NCBI GenBank assembly: GCA_005884665.1
Contig: VBAT01000008.1
Location: forward strand, 114,886-178,885
Length of the DNA stretch: 64,000 nucleotides
Origin: Bacteroidota bacterium
GTDB lineage: Bacteria > Bacteroidota > Bacteroidia > Chitinophagales > Chitinophagaceae
Reading direction: 5' to 3'
The notes beneath the pieces were generated by a model. It had not been told where the DNA came from and searched no databases. It worked only from the letters and a program-made list of their open reading frames with translations. The translations under genes and the position numbers were made by a program. Position 1 is the stretch's first letter, and the number at the start of each line of letters is the position of its first letter. Below, piece by piece: positions 8,746 to 18,174 of this stretch.

Positions 8746-8811
8746 TACTTTTGTACCACGATTGCAGGTTTATGTGCTACTCGTTCAAAATAGTCCGCAT
8801 TAGTAAGTTTG
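8746..8811 (+). promoter_or_regulatory. Two candidate -7 elements upstream of ADI-like gene
   Basis: TACTTTTG at 8746-8753 and TAAGTTTG at 8804-8811 both match TAnnTTTG. The closer one would give a leader of about 90 bases before the ATG at 8907. Neither has a good -33 TTTG. Confidence 0.35.
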
Positions 8812-8906
8812 CCGATATGCTGCCGGCCAATTTTTATATTCCGGATTGATATACCTGCTCCCAAAATCCGGATGAGCTCAAAATTTTTTACCTGAAACAG
8901 GATTAC

Positions 8907-10355
8907 ATGGCTAAGAACAGTAATAAAATATCAGTCACTTCCGAAATCGGCACCCTGCGAAGACTGCTTGTACATAGCCCGGATAGCGGGTTGGGAAAAG
9001 TGGTCCCTTCAAAGGCACAGGACTGGCTTTTTGAAGATATCGTTCATCTTGACACGATACGGCGTAAAGAGTATGATTATTACACGAAGCTGTTATTGTA
9101 TTTCCTCGACCCTGATAAAATAAAGGGAAAGCTTGCATTCATTGACGATCCTGTCAATAACTATAATTTTTACAAGCCGGAACACCCGCAATTCTTTCGC
9201 TCAGATAAAGTGATAGAATTGCAATGGCTCCTCAGCGATATACTGGAAGATCGTGAAATAAAATTGAAACTGATCGCTTCAGTTTGCGCTATAGAGAACT
9301 GCTCCTACGAAACACAAAACAACCTGTCTTCTCTTTCTTCCATAGAACTGGCAAAAGTTTTTATCAGCGGTTCGGTAAACGAAGAAGAAATGCTTTTTCC
9401 TCCCGTTCCCAACCTCATCTTCACCCGGGATATCGGTATCACTATCAATGAATATATCCTGCTGAACAAGCCGGCAAAAAAGGCCAGGACCAGAGAAGCT
9501 TTACTGGTAAAATATATTTTTTATAATCACCCAATGTTTGCGGCATACCGTAAGAACATTATCGAGATACCCGATACCTCTCATCATTTCCTGTTGCCCC
9601 GTGAAGCAGACGATAAAAAAGTAACGCTCGAAGGAGGCGATATAATGGTTATTACGGAAGATCACCTGCTGATAGGCTTAAGCGAGCGTACCAGCCAGGA
9701 AGCCGCTCATCTTGCGATCAATGCACTTTTTGAAAAAAATATTGTCAAGAAGATAACAGTCATCAAGATTCCCAAGAAAAGGGATTACATGCACATCGAT
9801 ACCATTTTTACCCAGGTAAAGAAAAACGTATGGGTAATGCTGGGACATTTTTCCAAGAAATCCATCAAGAAAGAAGACGCAGATCCCGTTCAGCGAATAC
9901 TTGAAGGGAAAAGAAAGGAAGAAAAGATCGAGATCACCCAGTTCAGGAAAAAAGATCCTTCGGACCCTACGCGATATGATAACCTGGAAGAACTGTTGAC
10001 AGATATCAGTGAAAACGATCTTGGATCGAAGGAACCCACACAGTTTATTTATTCCGGCAATAACGAATTCCCTTTTGACGCTCGCGAGCAATGGACCGAC
10101 TCCTGCAATTTGCTGGCCCTGAAAGAAGGCGTGGTACTTGGTTATGACAGGAATGACAAGACGGTTGAAGCGTTCAAAAATGCCGGCTTTACAATCATTC
10201 ATGCACATGACCTGATACCACTGCTGGAATCTGGTAAGGTCAGGGCAGAAAAAATGGAGGATACTTTGATCACCATGCCCTCAGCGGAACTGTCAAGGGC
10301 CAGGGGAGGATTTCATTGCATGAGCATGCCCCTGTTGAGAGACGATGCCGGTTGA
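8907..10355 (+). CDS. Arginine deiminase-like guanidino-modifying enzyme
   Basis: 482 residues of the amidinotransferase/deiminase fold. All catalytic positions seem present: Phe-Thr-Arg-Asp (D175), Leu-Glu-Gly-Gly-Asp (E242, D245), His-Ile-Asp (H297, D299) and the terminal Gly-Gly-Phe-His-Cys (C471). Arginine deiminases hydrolyse arginine to citrulline and ammonia; this protein is longer than the usual ~410 residues, with extra sequence after H297. The next gene is a CtlX-like hydrolase 34 bp downstream, so the pair may turn arginine into ornithine through citrulline. Substrate is inferred from family only. Confidence 0.8.
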   Translation: MAKNSNKISVTSEIGTLRRLLVHSPDSGLGKVVPSKAQDWLFEDIVHLDTIRRKEYDYYTKLLLYFLDPDKIKGKLAFIDDPVNNYNFYKPEHPQFFRSDKVIELQWLLSDILEDREIKLKLIASVCAIENCSYETQNNLSSLSSIELAKVFISGSVNEEEMLFPPVPNLIFTRDIGITINEYILLNKPAKKARTREALLVKYIFYNHPMFAAYRKNIIEIPDTSHHFLLPREADDKKVTLEGGDIMVITEDHLLIGLSERTSQEAAHLAINALFEKNIVKKITVIKIPKKRDYMHIDTIFTQVKKNVWVMLGHFSKKSIKKEDADPVQRILEGKRKEEKIEITQFRKKDPSDPTRYDNLEELLTDISENDLGSKEPTQFIYSGNNEFPFDAREQWTDSCNLLALKEGVVLGYDRNDKTVEAFKNAGFTIIHAHDLIPLLESGKVRAEKMEDTLITMPSAELSRARGGFHCMSMPLLRDDAG

Positions 10356-10389
10356 CAATGATGTCACAACAACACTTCAGAACAGTATA

Positions 10390-11301
10390 ATGCAAACAAC
10401 TTCACATATACTGATGATTCGTCCCGTGAAATTCGGCTTCAATGCTGAAACTGCGGTCAACAACGCTTTCCAGGTAAAGAATGACGAAGCTGATGTACAG
10501 GATAAGGCGGTAAAGGAATTTGACGCCTTTGTCAAACTATTACGGGAAAACGGGGTTGATGTAACAGTCGTAGAAGATACAGTGGAACCTCATACGCCCG
10601 ATTCTATCTTTCCCAATAACTGGATCTCATTTCACGATGACAGTACTGTATTGTTATACCCGATGTATGCCGAGAACAGACGAAAGGAAAGAAAACAACA
10701 TGTGATAGATAAGGTTTCAGAAGAATTTTCCATTGACAGGACTATCGATCTGAGCTTATACGAAAAAGAAAATATTTTCCTGGAAGGTACCGGTAGCATG
10801 GTGCTCGACCGGGATAATAAGGTTGCCTATGCATGTCTCTCGCCGCGTACCAGTGAAAAGGTATTACAGGATTTTTGTGAACAAACGGGCTATATACCGG
10901 TTCTGTTTCATGCAGTGGACGGCAACGGGCAGCCGATCTACCATACCAATGTAATGATGTGCGTCGCCGATAAATACGTCGTTATTTGTTTCGATTCCAT
11001 CCAGGACGATGAAGAAAAAATAAAAGTGATCAATGCCATTTTGCAAACAGGGAAAGAGATCATTGATATAAGCATTGATCAGATGAATCATTTTGCGGGT
11101 AATATGTTGCAGGTGGAAAATGGGCAGCGAGAAAAACTGCTCGTGATGTCGACCCAGGCTTATCAATCGCTGACGGATAAGGAAAGACAAAAATTGGGGT
11201 CATTTAACCGCATTTTACATTCATCATTAGAAACCATAGAGGCAAATGGCGGTGGTAGCGCCCGGTGTATGATGGCTGAAGTGCACCTGCCCAGGCGATG
11301 A
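10390..11301 (+). CDS. ctlX: Citrulline hydrolase-like protein (CtlX family)
   Basis: 303 residues from the ATG at 10390; an upstream in-frame ATG at 10345 would overlap the previous gene and adds nothing conserved. It opens Ile-Leu-Met-Ile-Arg-Pro, has Asp-Ser-Ile-Phe-Pro-Asn-Asn-Trp, Leu-Glu-Gly-Thr-Gly-Ser, Tyr-His-Thr-Asn-Val-Met and the terminal Gly-Ser-Ala-Arg-Cys-Met (C293): the pentein-fold catalytic set of the CtlX group. CtlX was described in Francisella as a citrulline ureidase producing ornithine. Its place right after an arginine-deiminase-like gene supports that reading here. Confidence 0.8.
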   Translation: MQTTSHILMIRPVKFGFNAETAVNNAFQVKNDEADVQDKAVKEFDAFVKLLRENGVDVTVVEDTVEPHTPDSIFPNNWISFHDDSTVLLYPMYAENRRKERKQHVIDKVSEEFSIDRTIDLSLYEKENIFLEGTGSMVLDRDNKVAYACLSPRTSEKVLQDFCEQTGYIPVLFHAVDGNGQPIYHTNVMMCVADKYVVICFDSIQDDEEKIKVINAILQTGKEIIDISIDQMNHFAGNMLQVENGQREKLLVMSTQAYQSLTDKERQKLGSFNRILHSSLETIEANGGGSARCMMAEVHLPRR

Positions 11302-11371
11302 TCTATGAGAGTGAGAAACAGAAACAGAGCGAGAGCGAAGGAAAAAACAGGGTTAAGATAATTTGCGGAAT

Positions 11372-11965
11372 ATGAAAAAGCTTACATTTTTAGCTATAAT
11401 GGTATTCACTTCCATTGTTTGCAATGCGCAATCGTCGTACAAGGATTCGTTGCAATTATTTATTAAAAATTATGTGGACAAGCATGAGGTGGTGACAGGG
11501 GATGATAAGAAATTACTGGATTTTTATCCAGTCAACAAGAACTACCTGGTAGCGGCCGATTTTGAGCGGGTGAGAAATGGGAAATGGTTTTCAATGGAAA
11601 CATCCGGCAGCTCAAAGCAAACTTTCCGTGTATACGGCATCGTTCGTTTCAAAATTAATGATACGATCATCAGTCTTAATCTCTACCAGTCTCAAATGCT
11701 GATGGCGGTTCCTGAATACAAGGATAACCTGTTCCTGCCTTTTACCGATCTCACCTCCGGCCATGAAACCTATGCCGGGGGACGTTACATCGATCTTACA
11801 TTTAACGATATCGTCGGTAATAAAGTTGTAATTGATTTCAACAAGGCCTACAATCCTTACTGCGCCTATGTTACCGGCAAGTACAATTGCCCCATTCCAC
11901 CGAGAGAGAACAATATGAAAGTAGCGATAAGAGCAGGGGAGAAGATTTATGGGAAGGCTCACTAA
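11372..11965 (+). CDS. DUF1684 domain secreted protein
   Basis: 197 residues from the ATG at 11372 (an ATG three codons upstream at 11363 is also possible). Signal peptide ends Cys-Asn-Ala-Gln near residue 20. The C-terminal half has the DUF1684 signature: Gly-Gly-Arg-Tyr-Ile-Asp-Leu, then Asp-Phe-Asn-Lys-Ala-Tyr-Asn-Pro-Tyr-Cys-Ala-Tyr and Cys-Pro-Ile-Pro-Pro-Arg-Glu-Asn. The family is widespread in Bacteroidota and its role is unknown; the conserved Cys/Tyr/Pro cluster suggests ligand binding. Confidence 0.88.
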   Translation: MKKLTFLAIMVFTSIVCNAQSSYKDSLQLFIKNYVDKHEVVTGDDKKLLDFYPVNKNYLVAADFERVRNGKWFSMETSGSSKQTFRVYGIVRFKINDTIISLNLYQSQMLMAVPEYKDNLFLPFTDLTSGHETYAGGRYIDLTFNDIVGNKVVIDFNKAYNPYCAYVTGKYNCPIPPRENNMKVAIRAGEKIYGKAH

Positions 11966-12356
11966 GCGTACGATGGATGCTAGGTTCTGGATGCTGGATC
12001 CATTTATTGTGCAGCTGGGACTCGACCGCAAGACCCACGCGGTTAAGTCGGAATGCCCATCAATGGAGCTCCGCCTAATAACATTGACTTTTTGTCTATG
12101 AGCTACTGAATACTCTTCCGCAAGGTTTTTTCAATTCTCCCTTGTACATTAATTGCCATAGAGTTTCAAGCTTGCTAGTTTATCTTTTTAATCTCCTATT
12201 TAGAACGAACTGCAAAATGGCGGCGGTGCTTTAAAAGTATGTCAGTGTAGGTAGATGAATTCGAAAAAAGAAAAGCTACTATTTTTGTAGCATTTAGTTT
12301 AAAAGATGATACTTTAGAACCATCGTCTGGAAAAAAATATTGATTAACACAAATAT
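11966..12356. other. Intergenic region at the edge of an AT-rich patch
   Basis: It opens with a one-arm heptamer repeat (GGATGCT units, 11974-12001). A GC-rich stretch at about 12012-12078 unlike its surroundings follows and may be a remnant; I cannot identify it. The rest is AT-rich. A short hairpin with arms GCTAC/GTAGC lies at 12275-12291 and overlaps TATTTTTG (12280-12287), a possible -7 element for the FRG gene. Confidence 0.45.
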
Positions 12357-12362
12357 TTGGCG

Positions 12363-13421
12363 ATGTTAAATGAATATCAAACAGAAGAAGATAAATCTCG
12401 GCATTTTATTATCGCTGAGAAGATTGTTACACAGGAACAAGTGGATCAGCTAATTGAATCATTCTCCTTTTACGACGGGGGAATCTGGCGTGGGATATGC
12501 GAAAGTAAATATCAGCATTACACCTCATTACAACGCTATTGGATTGGGCACGATTTACCCAAGAAAGCTGAGTCAGTATTGCAGTACATACATCATATCG
12601 TCAATTATACTAGGCATTGGAATGGAAGATGCTTGGAAAAATTGCACCGAATTCGTGGGCAAGAAACCATCTCAATATATTCAGCGCTCAGTATGCTGCG
12701 ACATCACGGGTCACCAACGCCGATTCTCGATTGGTCAGTGAATCCTTTAATAAGCCTCTATTTTGCCGCAGCGAGCGTCAAGAATTATCCAATAAAAGCA
12801 GAAATTGACAATTATTTTTCCCTGTACTACATGCCAAGTGACCATGCCTTTCTCGAAAAAACGGTCTGTGGTGATAAAAATAGTTATGAAAAGATGGCTG
12901 CTAATTTTAGGGAATATCGAGTCGTTTTTGACACGTTCATTAAGCATGCACGAACAATTGAAGAAGTGGAGACCCAAGCTAAGAAATTGGAAATATTCCA
13001 GAAGGTGACTGGATCGGCTGAGGGATTTAGAGATTATATGTTGAGCGACGAAAATTTTTTTGCTAACGCAAAGAAAAGGGCCGCATGGATAATTACGGAC
13101 GCACCAGGGAGTTTTGTACAATGGTCTATCAACAACAATTACAACATAGTAAATCAGGAAGGACTTTTTATTGTCAACGCTCATCCCAATGACCCATTTG
13201 AAGAGATTCTTTCAAGCCAAGGTAGTGATAAACTTTATTGCTATGAATTTCATAAATCCTTACAACATTACATATTGAATCGGCTTCTAGATTTTGGAAT
13301 ACACAATGATTTCATTTATCCAAATCTGTATAGACTGGCAGAAAACAGCCTGACTTCTTATTTCGAACTACGAGAATCAGAGGTTCCGGAGTTCTTCGAG
13401 CCGTTCAGCTTTAATTTTTGA
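12363..13421 (+). CDS. FRG-domain protein
   Basis: 352 residues from ATG 12363 (a TTG two codons earlier is an alternative). The FRG domain is recognisable from Trp-Arg-Gly-Ile near residue 40 and from Leu-Arg-His-His-Gly-Ser-Pro-Thr-Pro-Ile-Leu-Asp-Trp followed by Asn-Pro-Leu-Ile-Ser-Leu-Tyr-Phe-Ala near 112-135. FRG domains are of unsettled function, have been compared with ADP-ribosyltransferase folds, and turn up often in mobile and defence regions. It is convergent with a DUF2971 gene in an AT-rich patch whose base use differs from the neighbouring metabolic genes. Confidence 0.85.
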   Translation: MLNEYQTEEDKSRHFIIAEKIVTQEQVDQLIESFSFYDGGIWRGICESKYQHYTSLQRYWIGHDLPKKAESVLQYIHHIVNYTRHWNGRCLEKLHRIRGQETISIYSALSMLRHHGSPTPILDWSVNPLISLYFAAASVKNYPIKAEIDNYFSLYYMPSDHAFLEKTVCGDKNSYEKMAANFREYRVVFDTFIKHARTIEEVETQAKKLEIFQKVTGSAEGFRDYMLSDENFFANAKKRAAWIITDAPGSFVQWSINNNYNIVNQEGLFIVNAHPNDPFEEILSSQGSDKLYCYEFHKSLQHYILNRLLDFGIHNDFIYPNLYRLAENSLTSYFELRESEVPEFFEPFSFNF

Positions 13422-13500
13422 CTTTTCAAATGCAATCTCGCCTCTAGCGACGAATGCCATCGCTATGGCTTGTAAGAATGTGTATCGGAAAGTTTTTAGC

Positions 13501-14472
13501 TTATTTTGGCGCTGTCCTTAGAAGCTCGTATTTAAAGGCTTCTAAATCTATCTCGTTCACCACCATTTTATTTTGAATTGGATGTTTAACCACCTGTTTT
13601 ATCGGGATTTTTAAGTTCATCAGCTGCACTAACAGAGGAAAGTCAGCCTCATTGATTTTACTTCCAATGTAAATACAAGTCGCTTTAACGTTATGTTCCT
13701 TCCGAGGATTTTTATCAATAATCATTATGCGCCATTCTTGTTCATATTGCAAACGCTTTGATTTCGTAAGCGCCGACATTTTCACGTTAAATGATGCTGC
13801 CTTCGTAGCGTTCATTTGGTAGGCTTCGACCGTATAAATCACCGGCATAAGCGCATAAATCGTGTTCTCGGAGCGGCTAAAATCATATTCTATACAAATT
13901 CCTCGATGTTGATCGGCATAATCGGACCACATTTTGACAGAATCAAGTCTTTCAGTAAGGCAGCATATATTCAGGTTGCGTTGCTGATCTAAAATTGAGT
14001 CCGCCCACGTAGTATATTTGCTACAAAAGTGATCTTCAGAGGTGGTAATCAATGCACCTTTCTTTTCGCAGAGAAAAACGAAAACGCGATATGGGTATGG
14101 ACTTTCCAGAATACGACAAATTTCTTTTTCTGTGAATTCTACTCCATAGGTTTTCTTCATATCATCAAACCATTTTTTTTGAGTCATGCATGCGATAACG
14201 TAATCGCGTTTAGTTAATGCCAAAGAATTTTCAAAAGGTTCATTTAGTAAGTTAATCGGTGCTAAATATAGATATTCGTTTTTGAGCGAATCCAACGCGT
14301 AATCGGTCAATCGCGTAAGTTTAAATAATCGGCCGGGAAACTGGCGGCGTTTAATTGTAATTGCTCGTTGTTCGTCAGCATTTAAAAGCAGGTGCCAAAA
14401 TTCTGCTTTCCAGTCTGGCGCAGCTTTATGTTTCATTTTTGTGGGAAAGTACAAACTATGACGGGCATTCAT
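13501..14472 (-). CDS. DUF2971 domain protein
   Basis: 323 residues. The DUF2971 pattern is visible: Leu-Phe-Lys-Leu-Thr-Arg near the start, Leu-Tyr-Leu-Ala-Pro-Ile-Asn-Leu-Leu-Asn-Glu-Pro-Phe-Glu, then Cys-Cys-Leu-Thr-Glu ... Lys-Met-Trp-Ser-Asp-Tyr-Ala-Asp-Gln-His-Arg-Gly-Ile-Cys-Ile-Glu-Tyr. The family is common in accessory and defence regions with unknown biochemistry. It ends 79 bp from the FRG gene, tail to tail. No signal peptide or membrane segment, so cytoplasmic. Confidence 0.85.
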   Translation of the reverse strand: MNARHSLYFPTKMKHKAAPDWKAEFWHLLLNADEQRAITIKRRQFPGRLFKLTRLTDYALDSLKNEYLYLAPINLLNEPFENSLALTKRDYVIACMTQKKWFDDMKKTYGVEFTEKEICRILESPYPYRVFVFLCEKKGALITTSEDHFCSKYTTWADSILDQQRNLNICCLTERLDSVKMWSDYADQHRGICIEYDFSRSENTIYALMPVIYTVEAYQMNATKAASFNVKMSALTKSKRLQYEQEWRIMIIDKNPRKEHNVKATCIYIGSKINEADFPLLVQLMNLKIPIKQVVKHPIQNKMVVNEIDLEAFKYELLRTAPK

Positions 14473-14963
14473 TGATATTTTCTGCGGCCGTCCGCGTTTT
14501 TTGGGTCAGTACAATAACATGATAAAGAATTTCTTAAATTTAAAATAAAATTTTGCGCTCTGATTCTTGATAATAACTTTAAACGGTTATAGAATTACTA
14601 TCCATAGGTTACATTGAAAGGTTATATTCAAGTTCTGATCCCATGCTGGACAACTCTTCCGGTCCAGTTCAAGCAGGAAGGGTGCAGTTTGGGTTTGCTC
14701 GCTCGAATTACGTGTCAGAATTTGAAGAGTATTGGTATTTTCTGATAAATTAAAAAAACAAAAATCTCTGCAATATTTAATTTGCGCCTTTTGCGAGGCC
14801 TAATTTGGTGAACCGACTGGGACCATATATGGGTATCAACATGTGCAATGTTGCCATTGGCGGCCGTGTCTTCACGATGACAGCTTTGGAGCAAGAGTAA
14901 GGCGCGAAATGTTAGATGTTTGATGGGTCATCAAGAGTGAAGTGAGGCACGAACGATGCTTGA
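14473..14963. other. Intergenic region, about 490 bp
   Basis: AT-rich near the DUF2971 start, becoming GC-richer after 14640. A 36-codon frame (14643-14753) is open but I cannot support it as a gene. The part from 14780 to 14960 looks like degraded sequence of a GC-richer origin. Confidence 0.4.
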
Positions 14964-15851
14964 TTAGCCAAAAGTCTTTTTCAATCCTTCCTCAAACGAT
15001 ATAGGTTCGTAGTCCAATTGTCTTTTGGCTTTTTCAATAGTAAATCCTGTTTTAGCCGGCCGCTTCGCCGGTTGTGAAAAATTAGCGGCAGTAACTTTAT
15101 TGATCAAACTGCTGTCCAGCTTGAGATAATCGGCTGCCCTGATCGCCATTTGATAAGGAGTCAGTACCTCTTCGCCTGAAAGATGAAAAATTCCCCTTGC
15201 TTTTTTTTCAATCACCGAGATAATTCCAGCTGCCAGGTCCCCGACGTAAGTGGGAGTGCGCACCTGGTCGTCCACTACATTATAGCTTTCTCCTTTTTCC
15301 AGTTTCTTTTTTACTATCGTTAAAATATTTTCTTTTCCCGCTTGCGGTTTGCCATAGACCAGCACCGTCCGGACGATCGCCCATTGATATTGATATTCTC
15401 GTATCGCATCTTCAGCCTCCAACTTTGTCTTTCCATAAAAATTTACCGGCTGTGGTTGGTCCTGCTCACGATACATTCCCCGTTCGCCATCAAAAATGAA
15501 ATCGGTGGAGACAAACACAAAAAAGCTTTTATGTTCCTCTGCATTTACCAGAAGCGTCACAGTTGCTTCAGTGTTGGTCCGGTAAGCCTCCCATTGATCC
15601 AACTCGCAATCGTCCGGTTTGCTCATGGCGCCTGCATGTATGACTACCCCAGGAGAATGTTTTTCAAAAACATCATGCACCTGGAAAGGATCTGTGAAAT
15701 CCATTTCCTGGTAAATAAAATTTTTATGTTGAATGAAGGGAAGCCGGCATTCGCCCCTGCCCGTTGCAATAACGGTAAATTGTCGATTCAACAATTTTTC
15801 AATGAGATAATATCCCAGGAAACCATTAGCACCTGTGACCAGGACCTTCAT
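14964..15851 (-). CDS. NAD(P)-dependent sugar-nucleotide reductase (RmlD-like SDR)
   Basis: 295 residues. It begins with the Rossmann motif Gly-Ala-Asn-Gly-Phe-Leu-Gly (7-13), has Ser-Thr-Asp-Phe-Ile-Phe-Asp-Gly and the catalytic Tyr-Gly-Lys-Thr-Lys (YxxxK) near residue 144, and an Arg-Thr-Pro-Thr-Tyr-Val-Gly-Asp-Leu-Ala segment typical of the RmlD substrate domain. RmlD reduces dTDP-4-dehydrorhamnose, but no other rml gene is near, so this may be a paralogue with another substrate. Only 3 bp separate it from the prolyl oligopeptidase stop, so the two are probably co-transcribed. Confidence 0.85.
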   Translation of the reverse strand: MKVLVTGANGFLGYYLIEKLLNRQFTVIATGRGECRLPFIQHKNFIYQEMDFTDPFQVHDVFEKHSPGVVIHAGAMSKPDDCELDQWEAYRTNTEATVTLLVNAEEHKSFFVFVSTDFIFDGERGMYREQDQPQPVNFYGKTKLEAEDAIREYQYQWAIVRTVLVYGKPQAGKENILTIVKKKLEKGESYNVVDDQVRTPTYVGDLAAGIISVIEKKARGIFHLSGEEVLTPYQMAIRAADYLKLDSSLINKVTAANFSQPAKRPAKTGFTIEKAKRQLDYEPISFEEGLKKTFG

Positions 15852-15854
15852 CAG

Positions 15855-18137
15855 CTAAAATGCTTTTTTAGGCGGAACTGGCTTTTCGCCCTTACCACTT
15901 CTTGCTTCGATTGCTTTTTGGATGGGCGAAGGTTCACCGCCTTTCGGTGAGTTTTGTGCTTTTGATGAAGGGTCTGTTTTTGACGATGGAGATTCAGTTT
16001 TTCCCCTGTCTGCTGCCACATCTCCCGGGTTATCCTGGAATTGCATTCCGAGGTTTTGCATCACGAAGCTCCAGGTATCGGCCGCTTCATCTATTTGTTT
16101 GCTGGTCGGTTTTCCAGCGCCATGGCCTGCGTTTGTTTCAACGCGGATCAGGACCGGGTTGCTACCAACATTGTATTCCTGCAATCGTGCAGCAAATTTG
16201 AATGAATGAGCCGGCACCACCCGATCATCATGATCAGCTGTCGTCACCAAAGTGGCGGGATAGCTGGTACCCGGTTTCAGATTATGATAAGGAGAATACT
16301 TGTATATAAATGGAAATTGTGAAGCAGAATCTGCATTGCCATACTCAACCGTCCAGCCCCAACCAACGGTGAACTTATGAAAGCGAAGCATGTCCATTAC
16401 GCCTACTGCCGGTAACGCTACTTTAAAAAGTTCCGGGCGTTGCGTCATCGCAGCTCCTACCAGCAAACCGCCGTTGCTACCTCCGCGGATTGCCAGCTTC
16501 TTGCTGTTGGTATAACGGTTTTTGATGAGCCATTCCGCTGCGGCAATAAAATCATCGAATACGTTTTGTTTTTTATCGAGCATTCCATCCTTATGCCATT
16601 TCTCACCATATTCGCTGCCACCGCGAAGATTGACCACTGCATAAATACCGCCCTGCTCCATGAAGAAAGCATTACTGATGCTGAAGGAAGGAGTCATCGG
16701 GATATTGAAGCCGCCATATCCATAGAGTAGCAGGGGATTCCTGCCATTCATTTCAAGTCCTTTTTTATAAGTTAGGAACACGGGGACGCGTGTGCCATCC
16801 TTGCTGTTGACAAAGACCTGTTCGGTAATAAACTGATCGGTATTCATGTTTACTTTCGTTTTCCTGAACAGGGAAGATTTGCCTGTTTTAATATCATAAC
16901 GGTAGATAGCAGGGGGTGTATTGAATGAGTTATATGAATAAAAAAATTCCCTATCCTCTTTTTCTCCATCGAATCCCGAAGCCGTACCAATACCCGGTAG
17001 TTCGATGTCGCGGATAAAATTGCCATCATAACTATATTGATATACTTTAGTAGAAGCATCTTTCAGGTAATTGGCAAACAGGAAACCGCCACCGGTGCCA
17101 ACACCTTGCAATGCAAATTCTGCCTGGGGTATGACTGTTTTCCAATTGCTGCTTGCCGGATTTTTAGGATCTACCAGTACCACTTTATAATTAGGTGCAT
17201 TGTCATTGGTGCGCAGAAGAAGGTTGCCGCCAATATTGTCTATTACTCCTGCCTGCGTTTTAAAACCAGGAACCAGCATTTTAAAATCTTTTTGAGCCGC
17301 ATCTTTCATATCCATGTAGCGCAGCTCAACACCACTTGTGCCTTCCGAAATATTCAATATTAAAAACCGTCCATCCTCTGTCAACCGTACACGATGATAA
17401 CGTAATGGGTGATTCCTGTCCTCAAATACTAACTTATCTTCTGATTGCGGGGTACCCAGTTTGTGATAGAAAACTTTATGAAACTGGTTTTGCTTGCTCA
17501 TCTTTGACGCTTCATCGGGTTTATCGTAACCACTGTAATAAAAACCATCTTCCCCGTTCCAGCTGACACCGCCGAATTTTGTCCATTCGATCTTGTCGGT
17601 CATTTTTTTACGGGTAGTAGCTTCCATTAAATAGATCTCCTGCCAGTCACTGCCCGCTACGGCTACCGAATAGGCGAGATATTTACCATTTTTGGTGAAC
17701 TCAAGGGAGCCAATGGCTGCAATCCCTTCTTTGCTCAATGTATTGGGATCAAGGAATAATTCAGGTGTGCCACCCAGGCCTTTTTGCCTGTAAAGAACAG
17801 ACTGGTTTTGCAGGCCATCATTTTTAAAATAGTAATAATATTCGCCCTGTTTGAAAGGTGAGCTGTATTTGGGATAATTCCAGAGCTCTTCCAGTCTTTT
17901 CCTGACCTTATCTCGGAAAGGTATCGTCGCCAGGTAACTAAATGTCACTTTGTTTTCAGCCTCTACCCATTGTTTCGTCATGTCGCTATTATCATCTTCC
18001 ATCCACCTGTAGGGGTCGGGCACTTTGATCCCGTTGTGCATGTCAATCACATCCGACTTGTTTGCTTCAGGATATTTTAATTGAGCGTGGATAAGAACTA
18101 CACTCAAAAGAGAAAGCGATAAAAATAGTTTCTTCAT
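15855..18137 (-). CDS. Secreted prolyl oligopeptidase (S9A) with low-complexity tail
   Basis: 760 residues. Signal peptide about 1-18, then the N-terminal segment with Asp-Pro-Tyr-Arg-Trp-Met-Glu-Asp (41-48), a seven-bladed propeller region, and the hydrolase domain with Gly-Gly-Ser-Asn-Gly-Gly (S554), Asp-Asp-Arg-Val (D638) and Ala-Gly-His-Gly (H672). It cleaves after proline in short peptides, here probably in the periplasm. The last ~57 residues after Met-Gln-Asn-Leu-Gly-Met are rich in Pro, Ser, Lys and Gly and are not part of the fold, an unusual tail for this family. Confidence 0.93.
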   Translation of the reverse strand: MKKLFLSLSLLSVVLIHAQLKYPEANKSDVIDMHNGIKVPDPYRWMEDDNSDMTKQWVEAENKVTFSYLATIPFRDKVRKRLEELWNYPKYSSPFKQGEYYYYFKNDGLQNQSVLYRQKGLGGTPELFLDPNTLSKEGIAAIGSLEFTKNGKYLAYSVAVAGSDWQEIYLMEATTRKKMTDKIEWTKFGGVSWNGEDGFYYSGYDKPDEASKMSKQNQFHKVFYHKLGTPQSEDKLVFEDRNHPLRYHRVRLTEDGRFLILNISEGTSGVELRYMDMKDAAQKDFKMLVPGFKTQAGVIDNIGGNLLLRTNDNAPNYKVVLVDPKNPASSNWKTVIPQAEFALQGVGTGGGFLFANYLKDASTKVYQYSYDGNFIRDIELPGIGTASGFDGEKEDREFFYSYNSFNTPPAIYRYDIKTGKSSLFRKTKVNMNTDQFITEQVFVNSKDGTRVPVFLTYKKGLEMNGRNPLLLYGYGGFNIPMTPSFSISNAFFMEQGGIYAVVNLRGGSEYGEKWHKDGMLDKKQNVFDDFIAAAEWLIKNRYTNSKKLAIRGGSNGGLLVGAAMTQRPELFKVALPAVGVMDMLRFHKFTVGWGWTVEYGNADSASQFPFIYKYSPYHNLKPGTSYPATLVTTADHDDRVVPAHSFKFAARLQEYNVGSNPVLIRVETNAGHGAGKPTSKQIDEAADTWSFVMQNLGMQFQDNPGDVAADRGKTESPSSKTDPSSKAQNSPKGGEPSPIQKAIEARSGKGEKPVPPKKAF

Positions 18138-18174
18138 ACTGGGCTGTTTTAATCCCGATAAAGATAAATGAAAA

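Noticed and set aside
14643-14753. 36-codon + strand frame upstream of the reductase
   Set aside because: Too short and without a signal, motif or context; left as unexplained sequence.
15342-15950. 202-codon + strand open frame
   Set aside because: Antisense to the reductase and the tail of the oligopeptidase, both with clear motifs.
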